This document shows positions 35,726 to 46,952 of a stretch of 60,605 nucleotides of DNA, in pieces. Location of the stretch: assembly GCF_022808715.1 (NCBI RefSeq), contig NZ_JAKZKX010000013.1:43007-103611 (forward strand), given 5' to 3'. The stretch's first letter is position 1; every line of letters begins with the position of its first letter. This DNA comes from Fundidesulfovibrio agrisoli (GTDB taxonomy: Bacteria > Desulfobacterota > Desulfovibrionia > Desulfovibrionales > Desulfovibrionaceae). The notes under the pieces were generated by a model that was not told the DNA's origin, did not search any database, and saw nothing but the letters and a program-made list of their open reading frames with translations. The position numbers and the translations under genes were made by a program.

Positions 35726-36352
35726 ATGAAAATCGAGACGTTCGCCATCGGCCCCCTGGAGACCAACAGCTACCTGGCCCACGAGGGCTCCCTGGCCGTG
35801 GCCATCGACGTGGGCGGCGACCCAAAGCCCATGCTGGCCAGCCTGGCCCGCAACAAGCTCACGCTCACGCACATCCTGCTCACGCACGTGCATTTCGACC
35901 ACACCTACGGGGTGGGGGCGCTGCATGAAGCCACCGGGGCCAAGGTGCTGGCGGGTGCTGGCAGCGACGAGCTCATGCGCACCGAACTGGGGCGCGGCGG
36001 CTTCATGGGCCTGCCCCCCGTGCGCGACTACAGCTACGAGACCATCGCCGAGGGCGAGTTCGAGGCCCTGGGCCAGGTCTGCAAGGCCCTGGCGACCCCG
36101 GGCCACGCCCCGGGCAGCCTCACCTTCCACTTCCCGGCGGCGGGCGTGGCCTTCGTGGGGGACCTGGTGTTCTACCGCTCCGTTGGCCGCTCGGATTTCC
36201 CCGGCGGCAGCCACGACGTGCTGGTGGACAGCGTGCGCCGCAAGGTCTTCACCATGCCGGGCAGCACGGTGCTCTATCCGGGCCACGGCCCCGAGACCAC
36301 GGTGGACGACGAGCGCCTGCACAACCCCTATTTCAGCGACTTCGCCAGGTAG
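35726..36352 (+). CDS. MBL-fold metallohydrolase (glyoxalase II-like)
   Basis: This 208-residue enzyme has the metallo-beta-lactamase fold with THVHFDHTYG (HxHxDH), a third histidine in TPGHAPGSLTF, Asp in FVGDLVFYRSVGRSDFPGG, and a final GHGPET. The layout matches hydroxyacylglutathione hydrolase-like small MBL proteins, which bind two zinc or iron ions. It starts 8 bp after the nitroreductase, so the two are co-transcribed. Confidence 0.92.
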   Translation: MKIETFAIGPLETNSYLAHEGSLAVAIDVGGDPKPMLASLARNKLTLTHILLTHVHFDHTYGVGALHEATGAKVLAGAGSDELMRTELGRGGFMGLPPVRDYSYETIAEGEFEALGQVCKALATPGHAPGSLTFHFPAAGVAFVGDLVFYRSVGRSDFPGGSHDVLVDSVRRKVFTMPGSTVLYPGHGPETTVDDERLHNPYFSDFAR

Positions 36353-36358
36353 GCCGCG

Positions 36359-36982
36359 ATGGTTCCCCCGGCCGAAGCGCTCGTCCTGGCCTGCGGCCCC
36401 CGGCCCGGGGGCAACAGCGACCGCATGGCGGAACTGCTGGCCCAGGGGCTGGCGGAGGCCGGGGTTCCGGCGCGCCTGCTGCACCTGCGCGACGCGGGGC
36501 CGCTGCCCTGCGTGGGCTGCCAGGGCTGCTCCCGCGACGCGGGGTACGCCTGTCCGCTCATGGACCAGGACGGGGCGGAAGAGGTGTTCGGGCGCATCAA
36601 GTCCGCACCGCTGCTGTTTTTCGCCTCGCCCATCTATTTCTATCACCTGCCGGGGCAGTTCAAGGGCTTCATCGACCGCTCCCAGCGGCACTACGAGGCC
36701 TGGGCCGCGGGCGATCCGGCCCTGCGGTCCCTGCCGCCGCGCACGGCCCACGCCTGCCTGGTGGCCGGGCGGCCGCGCGGGGAGAAGCTCTTCGACGGGG
36801 CGCTGCTCACGCTCAAGTATTTCCTGCGCACCTTCAACGTGCGCCTGGGCGAGCCGCTGACGCTCATGGGCCTGGACGGCCCGGACGACCTGTGCGGCGA
36901 TGCCGGGGCCTGCGGCCAAGTGCTGGATTTCGCCCGCAGGGCCGTTGTCGGCGCCGGCCTGGGTGCGGGCCCGGCAGCGTGA
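36359..36982 (+). CDS. NAD(P)H-dependent FMN reductase / flavodoxin-fold protein
   Basis: This 207-residue protein has ALVLACGPRPGGNSDRMAELL as the flavin phosphate loop and FASPIYFYHLPGQFKGFIDR as the second flavin loop. CVGCQGCSRDAGYAC gives a Cys cluster suited to an iron-sulfur centre, as in iron-sulfur flavoproteins. It overlaps the following comF start by 4 nt (GTGA) and sits 6 bp after the MBL gene. Confidence 0.88.
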   Translation: MVPPAEALVLACGPRPGGNSDRMAELLAQGLAEAGVPARLLHLRDAGPLPCVGCQGCSRDAGYACPLMDQDGAEEVFGRIKSAPLLFFASPIYFYHLPGQFKGFIDRSQRHYEAWAAGDPALRSLPPRTAHACLVAGRPRGEKLFDGALLTLKYFLRTFNVRLGEPLTLMGLDGPDDLCGDAGACGQVLDFARRAVVGAGLGAGPAA

Positions 36983-37728
36983 AGGCCCTCGCCGCCCGGA
37001 TGCTCGGGGCCGCGCGCGCCCTGGCCGGGTGGCGCTGCCCCTGCTGCCTGGCGGCCCAGGAGCGCGAAGGGCTCTGCGCCCGCTGCGCCGGATTGTTGAC
37101 GCCGCGCGCCAAAGGGTACTGCCCCGGCTGCGGCGAACTGACGCCCATCCCCGATCAGGAGCCCACCCTGTGCCCGCGCTGCCGGGAAACCCCCCGCCCA
37201 TGGGACGCGCTGGGATTTTACGGGGTCTACGGGGGCGCGCTGCGGGAGTGCCTGCTGCGCTTCAAGTTCGGGGGCAGCCACTCGGGCCAGGCGTTGCTCA
37301 CGGGGCTTCTGCATCAGGCCTACGAGCTGCACCGCCAGCGCCCCGGAGGGATGGACCCGCGCGGGCCGGAGCTGGTCTGCGCGGTGCCCGTGCACTGGCG
37401 CAGGCTGGTGACGCGCGGTTTCAACCAGAGCTTCGAGCTGGCCAAGGGCCTGGCCCGCGTTCTGGGCGTGCCCGCCCCGGCGGCGACCCTGAGCAAGGTC
37501 AGGGCCACGGGGCCGCAGAGCAGGCTCGGGGCCAGGGAGCGCGCCGTGAACCTCAAAGGGGCATTCGAGGCGGACCCGGCGCTGGTTGCGGGGCGGCGCG
37601 CGCTGCTTGTGGACGATGTGATGACCACGGGCTCCACCCTGGAAGCGGCGGCCAAAGCCCTGCGCGGCGCGGGTTGCGCCAGGGTTGAGATACTGGTTCT
37701 GGCGAGGGATGAAAAAATCGGGGGTTGA
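36979..37728 (+). CDS. comF: ComF-family phosphoribosyltransferase-like protein
   Basis: This 249-residue protein has an N-terminal zinc-ribbon region (CPCC, CARC, CPGC, CPRC) and a C-terminal PRTase domain with the PRPP loop ALLVDDVMTTGSTL. ComF proteins help incoming single-stranded DNA enter during natural transformation. The GTG at 36979 overlaps the upstream stop by 4 nt. All four CxxC pairs and the PRPP loop look intact. Confidence 0.9.
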   Translation: MKALAARMLGAARALAGWRCPCCLAAQEREGLCARCAGLLTPRAKGYCPGCGELTPIPDQEPTLCPRCRETPRPWDALGFYGVYGGALRECLLRFKFGGSHSGQALLTGLLHQAYELHRQRPGGMDPRGPELVCAVPVHWRRLVTRGFNQSFELAKGLARVLGVPAPAATLSKVRATGPQSRLGARERAVNLKGAFEADPALVAGRRALLVDDVMTTGSTLEAAAKALRGAGCARVEILVLARDEKIGG

Positions 37729-37753
37729 CATTTCGGGGCTGTCTCCGTAAGTA
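37725..37753 (+). promoter_or_regulatory. Candidate rplU promoter
   Basis: TTGACA (37725-37730) overlaps the comF stop. TAAGTA follows after a 17-bp spacer, a poor -10. It would give a ~30-nt leader for rplU. Confidence 0.4.
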
Positions 37754-37784
37754 CGGCTTCCCCGTTTGCGGAGGTCTATCTACC

Positions 37785-38096
37785 ATGTACGCTATTATTG
37801 AGACTGGCGGTAAGCAATACCGCGTCGTTGAGGGCGCCAAGATCACCGTTGAGAAGCTCACGGCTGATGCCGGTTCCCAGGTGGCCCTGGAAAAGGTGCT
37901 GCTGGTCGGTGAGGAAGGCGGCCTGAAGGTCGGCGCTCCCTATGTGGAAGGCGCCAAGGTCACTTGCGAGGTTGTCGAGCATCTGCGCGGCCCCAAGGTG
38001 ATCGTGTTCCACAAGTGGCGTCGCAACGACTCCCACAAGAAGACCGGTCATCGTCAGGATCTCACGACCCTGAAGATCACCTCGATCCAGGCCTAG
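37785..38096 (+). CDS. rplU: 50S ribosomal protein L21
   Basis: The 103-residue sequence starts [14 protein letters not shown] and ends with the [20 protein letters not shown] block, both hallmarks of L21. Length is standard. It is followed 10 bp later by rpmA, the usual partner. L21 binds 23S rRNA in the large subunit. Confidence 0.97.
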   Translation: MYAIIETGGKQYRVVEGAKITVEKLTADAGSQVALEKVLLVGEEGGLKVGAPYVEGAKVTCEVVEHLRGPKVIVFHKWRRNDSHKKTGHRQDLTTLKITSIQA

Positions 38097-38106
38097 GAGG
38101 AACACC

Positions 38107-38376
38107 ATGGCTCATAAAAAAGCAGGCGGCAGTTCCCGCAACGGCCGCGACAGCGCCGGTCAACGCCGCGGCGTGAAGCGCTACGGCGGCCAGGTCGTCA
38201 AGGCCGGCAACATCCTGGTGCGCCAGCTGGGCACCAAGTTCCACCCCGGCACCAACGTCGGCCTGGGCAAGGATTTCACCCTGTTCGCCCTGGTGGACGG
38301 CGTGGTCAGCTACGAAAAGTACATCCGCAACCGCAAGGTCAAGACGCGGGTGTGCGTGGTTCCGGCCGCGGCCTAG
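38107..38376 (+). CDS. rpmA: 50S ribosomal protein L27
   Basis: This 89-residue protein starts [20 protein letters not shown], the L27 N-terminus that reaches toward the peptidyl-transferase centre, with [18 protein letters not shown] and [22 protein letters not shown] precedes the ATG. Unusually, obgE does not follow; a terminator and then motB do. Confidence 0.97.
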   Translation: MAHKKAGGSSRNGRDSAGQRRGVKRYGGQVVKAGNILVRQLGTKFHPGTNVGLGKDFTLFALVDGVVSYEKYIRNRKVKTRVCVVPAAA

Positions 38377-38427
38377 CCAGGACGATCCCGCTCCCAGCGC
38401 GGGGCGGAGACAGATTGTTCACAGAAC

Positions 38428-38452
38428 AGGCGACCCATCGGGTCGCCTTTCT
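38428..38452 (+). terminator. Rho-independent terminator after rpmA
   Basis: A 9-bp perfect stem (AGGCGACCC / GGGTCGCCT) with a 3-nt loop is followed by TTCTGCGTT. It ends the rplU-rpmA unit before the motility genes. Confidence 0.85.
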
Positions 38453-38574
38453 GCGTTGTCCCGCCTCCATGCCGGATGCGCTCCGGCCGATTCTTGAACG
38501 TTGGGGTCCGATCAGGTACGCTCCGAGCCTGTTGGCCCTGAAATTGCATTGAATTCCCCCCGGAAGGGAGCGCC

Positions 38575-39594
38575 ATGGCGGACAAGGAACACAAGAAAGT
38601 CATCATCAAGAAGGTGAAGAAGGGCGGGCACGGCGGCCACCACGGCGGCAGCTGGAAGGTGGCCTATGCCGACTTCGTCACCGCCATGATGGCCTTCTTC
38701 CTGGTCATGTGGCTGGTCAACTCCCTGCCGCAGGAGAAGCGCGAGCAGGTGGCGCAGTATTTCCAGTCCTTCAGCCTGTTCGACAACGGCGCGCAGCCGA
38801 GCCTGATCCCGGCCACCGACATCTCCCAGATCCAGAAGGAGAACAACCCGCCGGCCATCGTCCAGCCCATCAGCGAGAGCCCCGCCGGGGCCGCCAAGGA
38901 GAAGACCGAGGCCGAGAAGATGGCCGAGGCCCTCAAGGAGGCCGTGGAGACCAAGACGCCCGACCTCAAGCAGCAGGTCACGGTGAAGACCGAGGCCGAC
39001 AAGGTGATCTTCGAGCTTTCCGAGGACGCAAAGGGCAAGCCCCTGTTCGCCCTGGGCAAGGCCGACCTGACCCCCGACGCCAGGCGCGTGCTGGAGGCCG
39101 TGGCCCCCAAGCTGGCCCAGGCCGGAAAGGGCGCGCTGACCATCGAGGGCCACACCGACGCCTACACCTACGCGGGCGACCGCTTCACCAACTGGGAGCT
39201 CTCCACCGAGCGGGCCTCGGGCGCGCGCCGCGTGCTGGAGAAGGCGGGCGTCTCGGGCGAGGCCGTGGGCATGGTGGCCGGGTTCGCGGCCACGCGGCCC
39301 ATGGTCCCGGCCAACGTGTACGACCCCAAGAACCGGCGCATCCGCCTGGTGCTGGAAGTGCCCAACGCCAAGAAGAGTTCCGAGGCCGGGGCGCAGGGCC
39401 AGGGCGGCGCCGGTTCAGGCTCCGGCCCGGGCCAGGCTGGCGACGCCAAGGCCAAGAAGGGCCCGGGCAACATGTTCGTGGAGCCCGAAGCCCCTCCGCC
39501 GCCCCCGGAATCGCCCATCCCCCGGGAAAAAAGGGAAATTCTGGACCAGCAGATCGAAAGGCTATACGACGAGCAAATCAAGGGCAAACCCTGA
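38575..39594 (+). CDS. motB: Flagellar motor stator MotB (copy 1, long C-terminal tail)
   Basis: This 339-residue protein has the MotB helix WKVAYADFVTAMMAFFLVMWL, with the proton-channel Asp at 33, and an OmpA-like peptidoglycan-binding domain (about 130-265; IEGHTDAYTY, NWELSTERA, NRRIRLVLE). An ~80-residue tail rich in Gly/Ser/Pro (GAGSGSGPGQAG, PEAPPPPPESPIP) follows; it is not part of typical MotB. It has a strong ribosome site (GGAAGGGAG). The order motB then motA is the reverse of the usual one. Confidence 0.93.
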   Translation: MADKEHKKVIIKKVKKGGHGGHHGGSWKVAYADFVTAMMAFFLVMWLVNSLPQEKREQVAQYFQSFSLFDNGAQPSLIPATDISQIQKENNPPAIVQPISESPAGAAKEKTEAEKMAEALKEAVETKTPDLKQQVTVKTEADKVIFELSEDAKGKPLFALGKADLTPDARRVLEAVAPKLAQAGKGALTIEGHTDAYTYAGDRFTNWELSTERASGARRVLEKAGVSGEAVGMVAGFAATRPMVPANVYDPKNRRIRLVLEVPNAKKSSEAGAQGQGGAGSGSGPGQAGDAKAKKGPGNMFVEPEAPPPPPESPIPREKREILDQQIERLYDEQIKGKP

Positions 39595-39613
39595 ACGAGG
39601 ATACTGAAGCGTC

Positions 39614-40474
39614 ATGTTCGCCATCATCGGCATAGTCATGGTCCTTGGCTCGGTCATCCTGGGCTACACGCTGGAGAAGGGAAACTTCGGCGTGCTCTGG
39701 CAGCCCGCCGAGCTGGTGATCATCTTCGGCGCGGCCTTCGGCTCCATGGTCCTCGGCTCCCCCAAGGAAGTGGTCATCGGCGCGCTCAAGGGCATCGGCG
39801 GGGCCTTCGGCTCCTCCAAGTGCAGCAAGGCCTTCTTCCTGGACATGCTCATCATGCTCTCCATGCTGTTCATGAAGATCCGGCGCGAAGGCCTGGTGGC
39901 CATCGAGAAGGACATCGAAGGCCCGGAATCCAGCCAGATCTTCAGCGGCTTCCTCAAGAACAAATCCAACAAGTTCATCGTGGATTTCGTCTGCGACACC
40001 ATGCGCGTGTTCTCCACCGTGAACATCGAGCAGCACGAGTTCGAGAACATCATGGAGGCCGACATCGAGGCCTACAGCCACGAGGCCGTGGCCCCCTCCG
40101 GCGCGGTGACCAAGATGGCCGACGCCCTGCCGGGCCTGGGCATCGTGGCGGCGGTTCTCGGCGTCGTCATCACCATGGGCTTCATCAGCGAGCCCCCCGA
40201 GGTCATCGGCCACCACATCGGCGCGGCCCTGGTGGGTACCTTCCTGGGCGTTCTGATGTGCTACGGCATCATCGGCCCCATCGCCGCCAACATGGAATGC
40301 AAGGCCAAGGACGGCGAGCACTGCCTGATCGTGGTCAAGTGCGCCCTGGGCGCCTTCGTGGGCGGCAACCCTCCCCCGGTGGCCCTCGAGGCCGGCCGGC
40401 GGGCCATACCCAACCACCACCGCCCCAGCTTCGCCGAGCTGGAGGAGGCCGTGAAAGCCTCCAAGGGCAAATAG
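39614..40474 (+). CDS. motA: Flagellar motor stator MotA (copy 1)
   Basis: This 286-residue protein has four membrane helices: two at the N-terminus (IIGIVMVLGSVILGY, AELVIIFGAAFGSMVLG) and two after the large cytoplasmic loop, with the conserved ADALPGLGIVAAVLGVV. The loop ARREGL-type block (MKIRREGLVAIE) contacts the rotor. With the preceding motB it forms one stator unit. Confidence 0.94.
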   Translation: MFAIIGIVMVLGSVILGYTLEKGNFGVLWQPAELVIIFGAAFGSMVLGSPKEVVIGALKGIGGAFGSSKCSKAFFLDMLIMLSMLFMKIRREGLVAIEKDIEGPESSQIFSGFLKNKSNKFIVDFVCDTMRVFSTVNIEQHEFENIMEADIEAYSHEAVAPSGAVTKMADALPGLGIVAAVLGVVITMGFISEPPEVIGHHIGAALVGTFLGVLMCYGIIGPIAANMECKAKDGEHCLIVVKCALGAFVGGNPPPVALEAGRRAIPNHHRPSFAELEEAVKASKGK

Positions 40475-40498
40475 CGAGCTGTTCCATACCGGGGGATC

Positions 40499-41083
40499 AT
40501 GTCCGGGGAAATACGGGTTCTGCTGGCCGAGGACGTGGCCATCCTGCGGGCGGCCATCGCCGTCATGCTTGCCTCCTGCCCGGGCGCCAGGCTGCTGGCC
40601 GAGGCAGGGGACGGGGCCGAGGCGGTGCGCCTGGCCGGAGAGCTCGAGCCGGACGTGGTGCTCATGGACCTTTCCATGCCGGTGCTGGACGGCCCCGAGG
40701 CCCTCGCCCGCATCAAGCGGGCCTCGCCCGGCACGGCCGTCCTGGCTCTCACCGCCCACGACGATCCCGCGCTCATCGTGCGGACCTACGGCGCGGGCGC
40801 GGACGGATACCTCCTCAAAGACATCACCAAGGCCGAACTCTGCCGTGCCCTGGAGCGCGCGGCCGCGGGCCAGCCCTGCCTGGGGGGCAGCGGCGCTGCG
40901 GCCCTGCTCGGGGCCCTGGACGGCGGGGCGCGGCCATTGAGCGAGCCGCAACGCGACCTGCTGGAGTTCATGGCCCAGGGCATGAGCGAGGCCGAAGCCG
41001 GGTCGCTCCTGGGCCTGGGCCAGGCGGGAACCGCTGAGCTGATAGGCGGGGTGTTGCGGCTGCTGCGCGAACCGCGGGACTGA
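40499..41083 (+). CDS. Response regulator with degenerate C-terminal HTH
   Basis: This 194-residue protein begins with a clear receiver domain (1-120; AEDVAIL, VVLMDLSMPVLDG, LALTAHDD, LLKDITKAEL). The C-terminal ~50 residues align with the LuxR-type helix-turn-helix (LSEPQRDLLEFMAQGMSEAEAGSLLGLG), but the recognition helix (TVKxH in the family) has become TAELIGG. DNA binding is therefore doubtful. It is downstream of motA and converges with a hybrid kinase gene, a likely partner. Confidence 0.82.
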   Translation: MSGEIRVLLAEDVAILRAAIAVMLASCPGARLLAEAGDGAEAVRLAGELEPDVVLMDLSMPVLDGPEALARIKRASPGTAVLALTAHDDPALIVRTYGAGADGYLLKDITKAELCRALERAAAGQPCLGGSGAAALLGALDGGARPLSEPQRDLLEFMAQGMSEAEAGSLLGLGQAGTAELIGGVLRLLREPRD

Positions 41084-41102
41084 AGCAGGAGGCCGGGGCT
41101 GC

Positions 41103-44417
<3,315 letters not shown>

Positions 44418-44480
44418 CGGAGGCCCTCCAAGGGGATCACCCCCGCGCCGGGGCCTCGAACGCGCGGTTCGGGCCCGGCA

Positions 44481-45233
44481 TCAGTTCACCACCATGGTGT
44501 TCATCACCCCGGGACGGTGGAAATAGAACTCCACCCTGCGGTTGAGGGCGTTGCTGTCGGGGTCGAAGGCGGGCACCAGGGGCAGGGTGTCCCCATAGGA
44601 GACGGCCCGTACCCGGTTGGGGCTGATGGCGCTCTCCTTGAGGACGGCGCGCACCACGGCCCCGGCCCGCGCGCCGGAGAGCTCCCAGTTGGAGGGGAAG
44701 GGGCCGGCCTTGTACTCGTCGGGCGTGGCGTGGCCGCGCACCATGAGGTTGAGGTTGAAGGAGCGCAGCACGTCCTGGACTTCCTTGACGATCTTGGACG
44801 CCTCGGGCGTGATCTCGGCGGAGCCGGGCTTGAAGAGGCTGTCGTTGTTCACCCGCAGGAGCACCCCCTGGTCGTCGCTGCTCACGCCGGAGCTGCGCTT
44901 GAGGTAGGGGTCCTCGGTGATGATCTTCTTGAAGCGCATGGCGATGGTGTAGCGCGCGGCCTGCTCCTCGGTGAGGGCCTGGGGCTTGGCCTTGGTGGAG
45001 CCCATCACCGGGGAGTTGGGGTCCTGCATGGTGACGGCGGGGGTGGTTTCGGACTTGAAGTAGGTCTCCAGAGCCTTCTGCACGTCCTTGGGGACCATGT
45101 TCATGATCCACATGAGCAGGAAGAAGGCCATCATGGCGGTGACGAAGTCCGCGTAGGCCACCTTCCAACTGCCGCCGTGGTGCGCCTGGTGGCGGCGGGA
45201 GGGCTTGGCCGGGCGCGATGAGCCCTTGGACAT
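44481..45233 (-). CDS. Flagellar motor stator MotB (copy 2)
   Basis: This 250-residue protein has the MotB helix WKVAYADFVTAMMAFFLLMWI (channel Asp 29) and an OmpA-like domain (VRGHATPDEY, NWELSGARAG, NRRVEFYF). It is shorter than copy 1 and lacks the Pro/Gly-rich tail. It starts 3 bp after the motA copy 2 stop, in the usual motA-motB order. Confidence 0.92.
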   Translation of the reverse strand: MSKGSSRPAKPSRRHQAHHGGSWKVAYADFVTAMMAFFLLMWIMNMVPKDVQKALETYFKSETTPAVTMQDPNSPVMGSTKAKPQALTEEQAARYTIAMRFKKIITEDPYLKRSSGVSSDDQGVLLRVNNDSLFKPGSAEITPEASKIVKEVQDVLRSFNLNLMVRGHATPDEYKAGPFPSNWELSGARAGAVVRAVLKESAISPNRVRAVSYGDTLPLVPAFDPDSNALNRRVEFYFHRPGVMNTMVVN

Positions 45234-45236
45234 GGA

Positions 45237-46085
45237 TCAGCCCCCCCGGATGATCTGTTCGAGTTCCTCGAACGTGGGGCGGTAGATGTCCGGCACGGAG
45301 CGGCGGCCGAACTCCAGGGCGATCATGGGGGTGGCGCCGTGGGCCGTGGCCGAGATGGTGGCGCGGATGACCCCGAAGAAGGCCTCGCGCTCCTGGCTGC
45401 GGTTCTCCAGCTTGGTGGCCATGGGCCCCACGAAGCCGTAGCAGAGCAGCACGCCCAGGAAGGTGCCCACCAGGGCCGCGCCGATGGAGTGCCCCAGTTC
45501 GTCGGGCGGTGCGGTGATCTTCTGCATGGTCAGCACCACGCCCAGCACCGCCGCCACGATGCCCAGGCCCGGCAGGGACTCGGCCACCTTGGAAATGTTC
45601 TGGGCGGGCAGGGCGGTCAGGGCGTGCATGGACTCGATGTCCGCGTGCATGATGCCCTCGATCTCGCCGGGTTCGCCCGTGACCAGGTAGACCCGGAAGG
45701 TGTCGCAGATGAAGCGGATCATCTGCGTGTCGTTCTTGATGTTCTGGTGGCCGGTGAAGATGGCGCTGGCCTCGGGGTGCTCCACGTCGCGCTCCACGCT
45801 GGCCAGTCCTTCGCGGCGGATCTTGATGAGCAGCCTGGCCAGCAGGCTCAAGAGCTCGACGTACTGGGTCTTGGAGTAGTGCTTGCCGGAGAAGACCTCG
45901 CGGATGTGGTGCACCACCAGCTTGAGCGAGGTTTTGGTGGATGCGATCAGCAAGGAGCCCAGGGCCGCGCCGCCGATGACCAGCAGCTCCGCCGGCTGGA
46001 GCAGCACGCCGAACTTGCCCCCGGCGATCCAGTAGCCGCTGGCGACGCAGCCAATGACGACAAGAATCCCAAGTATTGCAATCAT
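45237..46085 (-). CDS. Flagellar motor stator MotA (copy 2)
   Basis: This 282-residue MotA paralogue has four membrane helices, the cytoplasmic loop with LIKIRREGLASVERD, and AESLPGLGIVAAVLGVV ahead of helix 3. It overlaps the upstream PilZ gene by 4 nt. Two stator sets in 8 kb suggest different ions or loads, but the sequence does not tell H+ from Na+. Confidence 0.93.
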   Translation of the reverse strand: MIAILGILVVIGCVASGYWIAGGKFGVLLQPAELLVIGGAALGSLLIASTKTSLKLVVHHIREVFSGKHYSKTQYVELLSLLARLLIKIRREGLASVERDVEHPEASAIFTGHQNIKNDTQMIRFICDTFRVYLVTGEPGEIEGIMHADIESMHALTALPAQNISKVAESLPGLGIVAAVLGVVLTMQKITAPPDELGHSIGAALVGTFLGVLLCYGFVGPMATKLENRSQEREAFFGVIRATISATAHGATPMIALEFGRRSVPDIYRPTFEELEQIIRGG

Positions 46086-46759
46086 TTCAAGTCCTCATTG
46101 GCCCCAGGGCCAGCTCCGCCCCCGGAAGAGAGCACGTAAGACAATTCGGCCAGAAGGTTGTCCAGGTCGAGGCCGGTGCGGGCCTCCCCGGGGTTGGCGA
46201 ATTCGCCGCGCGAAAGGTTGTCGCACCAGTGGGCCAGGGCCGTGACCCCGCAGACCTGGGCGTCAAGGAACTCCAACTCCTTCTCCAGCCGGGAGCCCAC
46301 GGCGAAGCGCACGAAGCGGGTGCCCAGAAGGAGCCTGTCCTCGCGCCGGACCACGCGCACGATGCGGTTGCTGGTGAACACCGAGAGCACGCCGTAGGGC
46401 TGGTCCACCGAGGGGTCCCACAGCTTGAGGTAGATGTGGCAGGCTTCGGCCTTCACCAGGGCTTCCACGCCGGGGTGGGAAGGGTCGATGCTCAGGCCGA
46501 GCCCCTGGATGGAGATGTCCAGCAGGCGCACGGCGGCCTCCTCCCGTTTGGACTGGAGGAGCAGGGGAGAGCCGAGCCGGGCCAGGCCGAGGCGAAGGGG
46601 AGCCAGGTCCGCGCAGGTCCAGGCGGCCATCTGGCGGACGTAGTGGGCGGGAACGCCGATACGGAAGTCAGCCCTGCGGTTGTCTGCGGTCACGAACGGA
46701 CTCCAGCGCGCGGGATGCGCGTCAAGGAATCGGTAACACGCTGAAAACGCGTCGCGCAA
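46082..46759 (-). CDS. PilZ-domain protein, stator-linked
   Basis: This 225-residue protein has RRADFRIG (28-35) and LLDISIQGLGLS (79-90), which match the PilZ c-di-GMP-binding motifs (RxxxR and D/NxSxxG). The final ~100 residues are unassigned. It is the first gene of the motA-motB copy 2 operon and overlaps motA by 4 nt. A YcgR-like role, braking or recruiting the stator when c-di-GMP rises, is inferred from position. The spacing RRADFR is slightly off consensus, so binding is likely but not certain. Confidence 0.75.
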   Translation of the reverse strand: MRDAFSACYRFLDAHPARWSPFVTADNRRADFRIGVPAHYVRQMAAWTCADLAPLRLGLARLGSPLLLQSKREEAAVRLLDISIQGLGLSIDPSHPGVEALVKAEACHIYLKLWDPSVDQPYGVLSVFTSNRIVRVVRREDRLLLGTRFVRFAVGSRLEKELEFLDAQVCGVTALAHWCDNLSRGEFANPGEARTGLDLDNLLAELSYVLSSGGGAGPGANEDLK

Positions 46760-46952
46760 GGCGCTTCATGGGCTCCGGGCGAAATTCCCTCCTGCCGGGC
46801 GGGGTTGCATAAGGGGGGGCTTTGCCGTAGAGAAAACGGCGCGAAGACGCTTCCGGCCAGGAAAAAGACGCTTTTACTTCGTTTATACGCCTTTTTTCAG
46901 CTCAGAAACGCCTGAGCGCACCTGGCCCCCGCACAGCGCTCGCCCTGGGGCC

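Noticed and set aside
37729-37784. L21 autogenous leader RNA upstream of rplU
   Set aside because: The leader is only about 30-55 nt and I see no structure resembling the described L21 leaders.
46760-46952. Possible sigma-54 promoter around GCCGGGCGGGGTTGCATAA
   Set aside because: The -24 element lacks the TGGCAC core and the spacing to TTGC is off by one.
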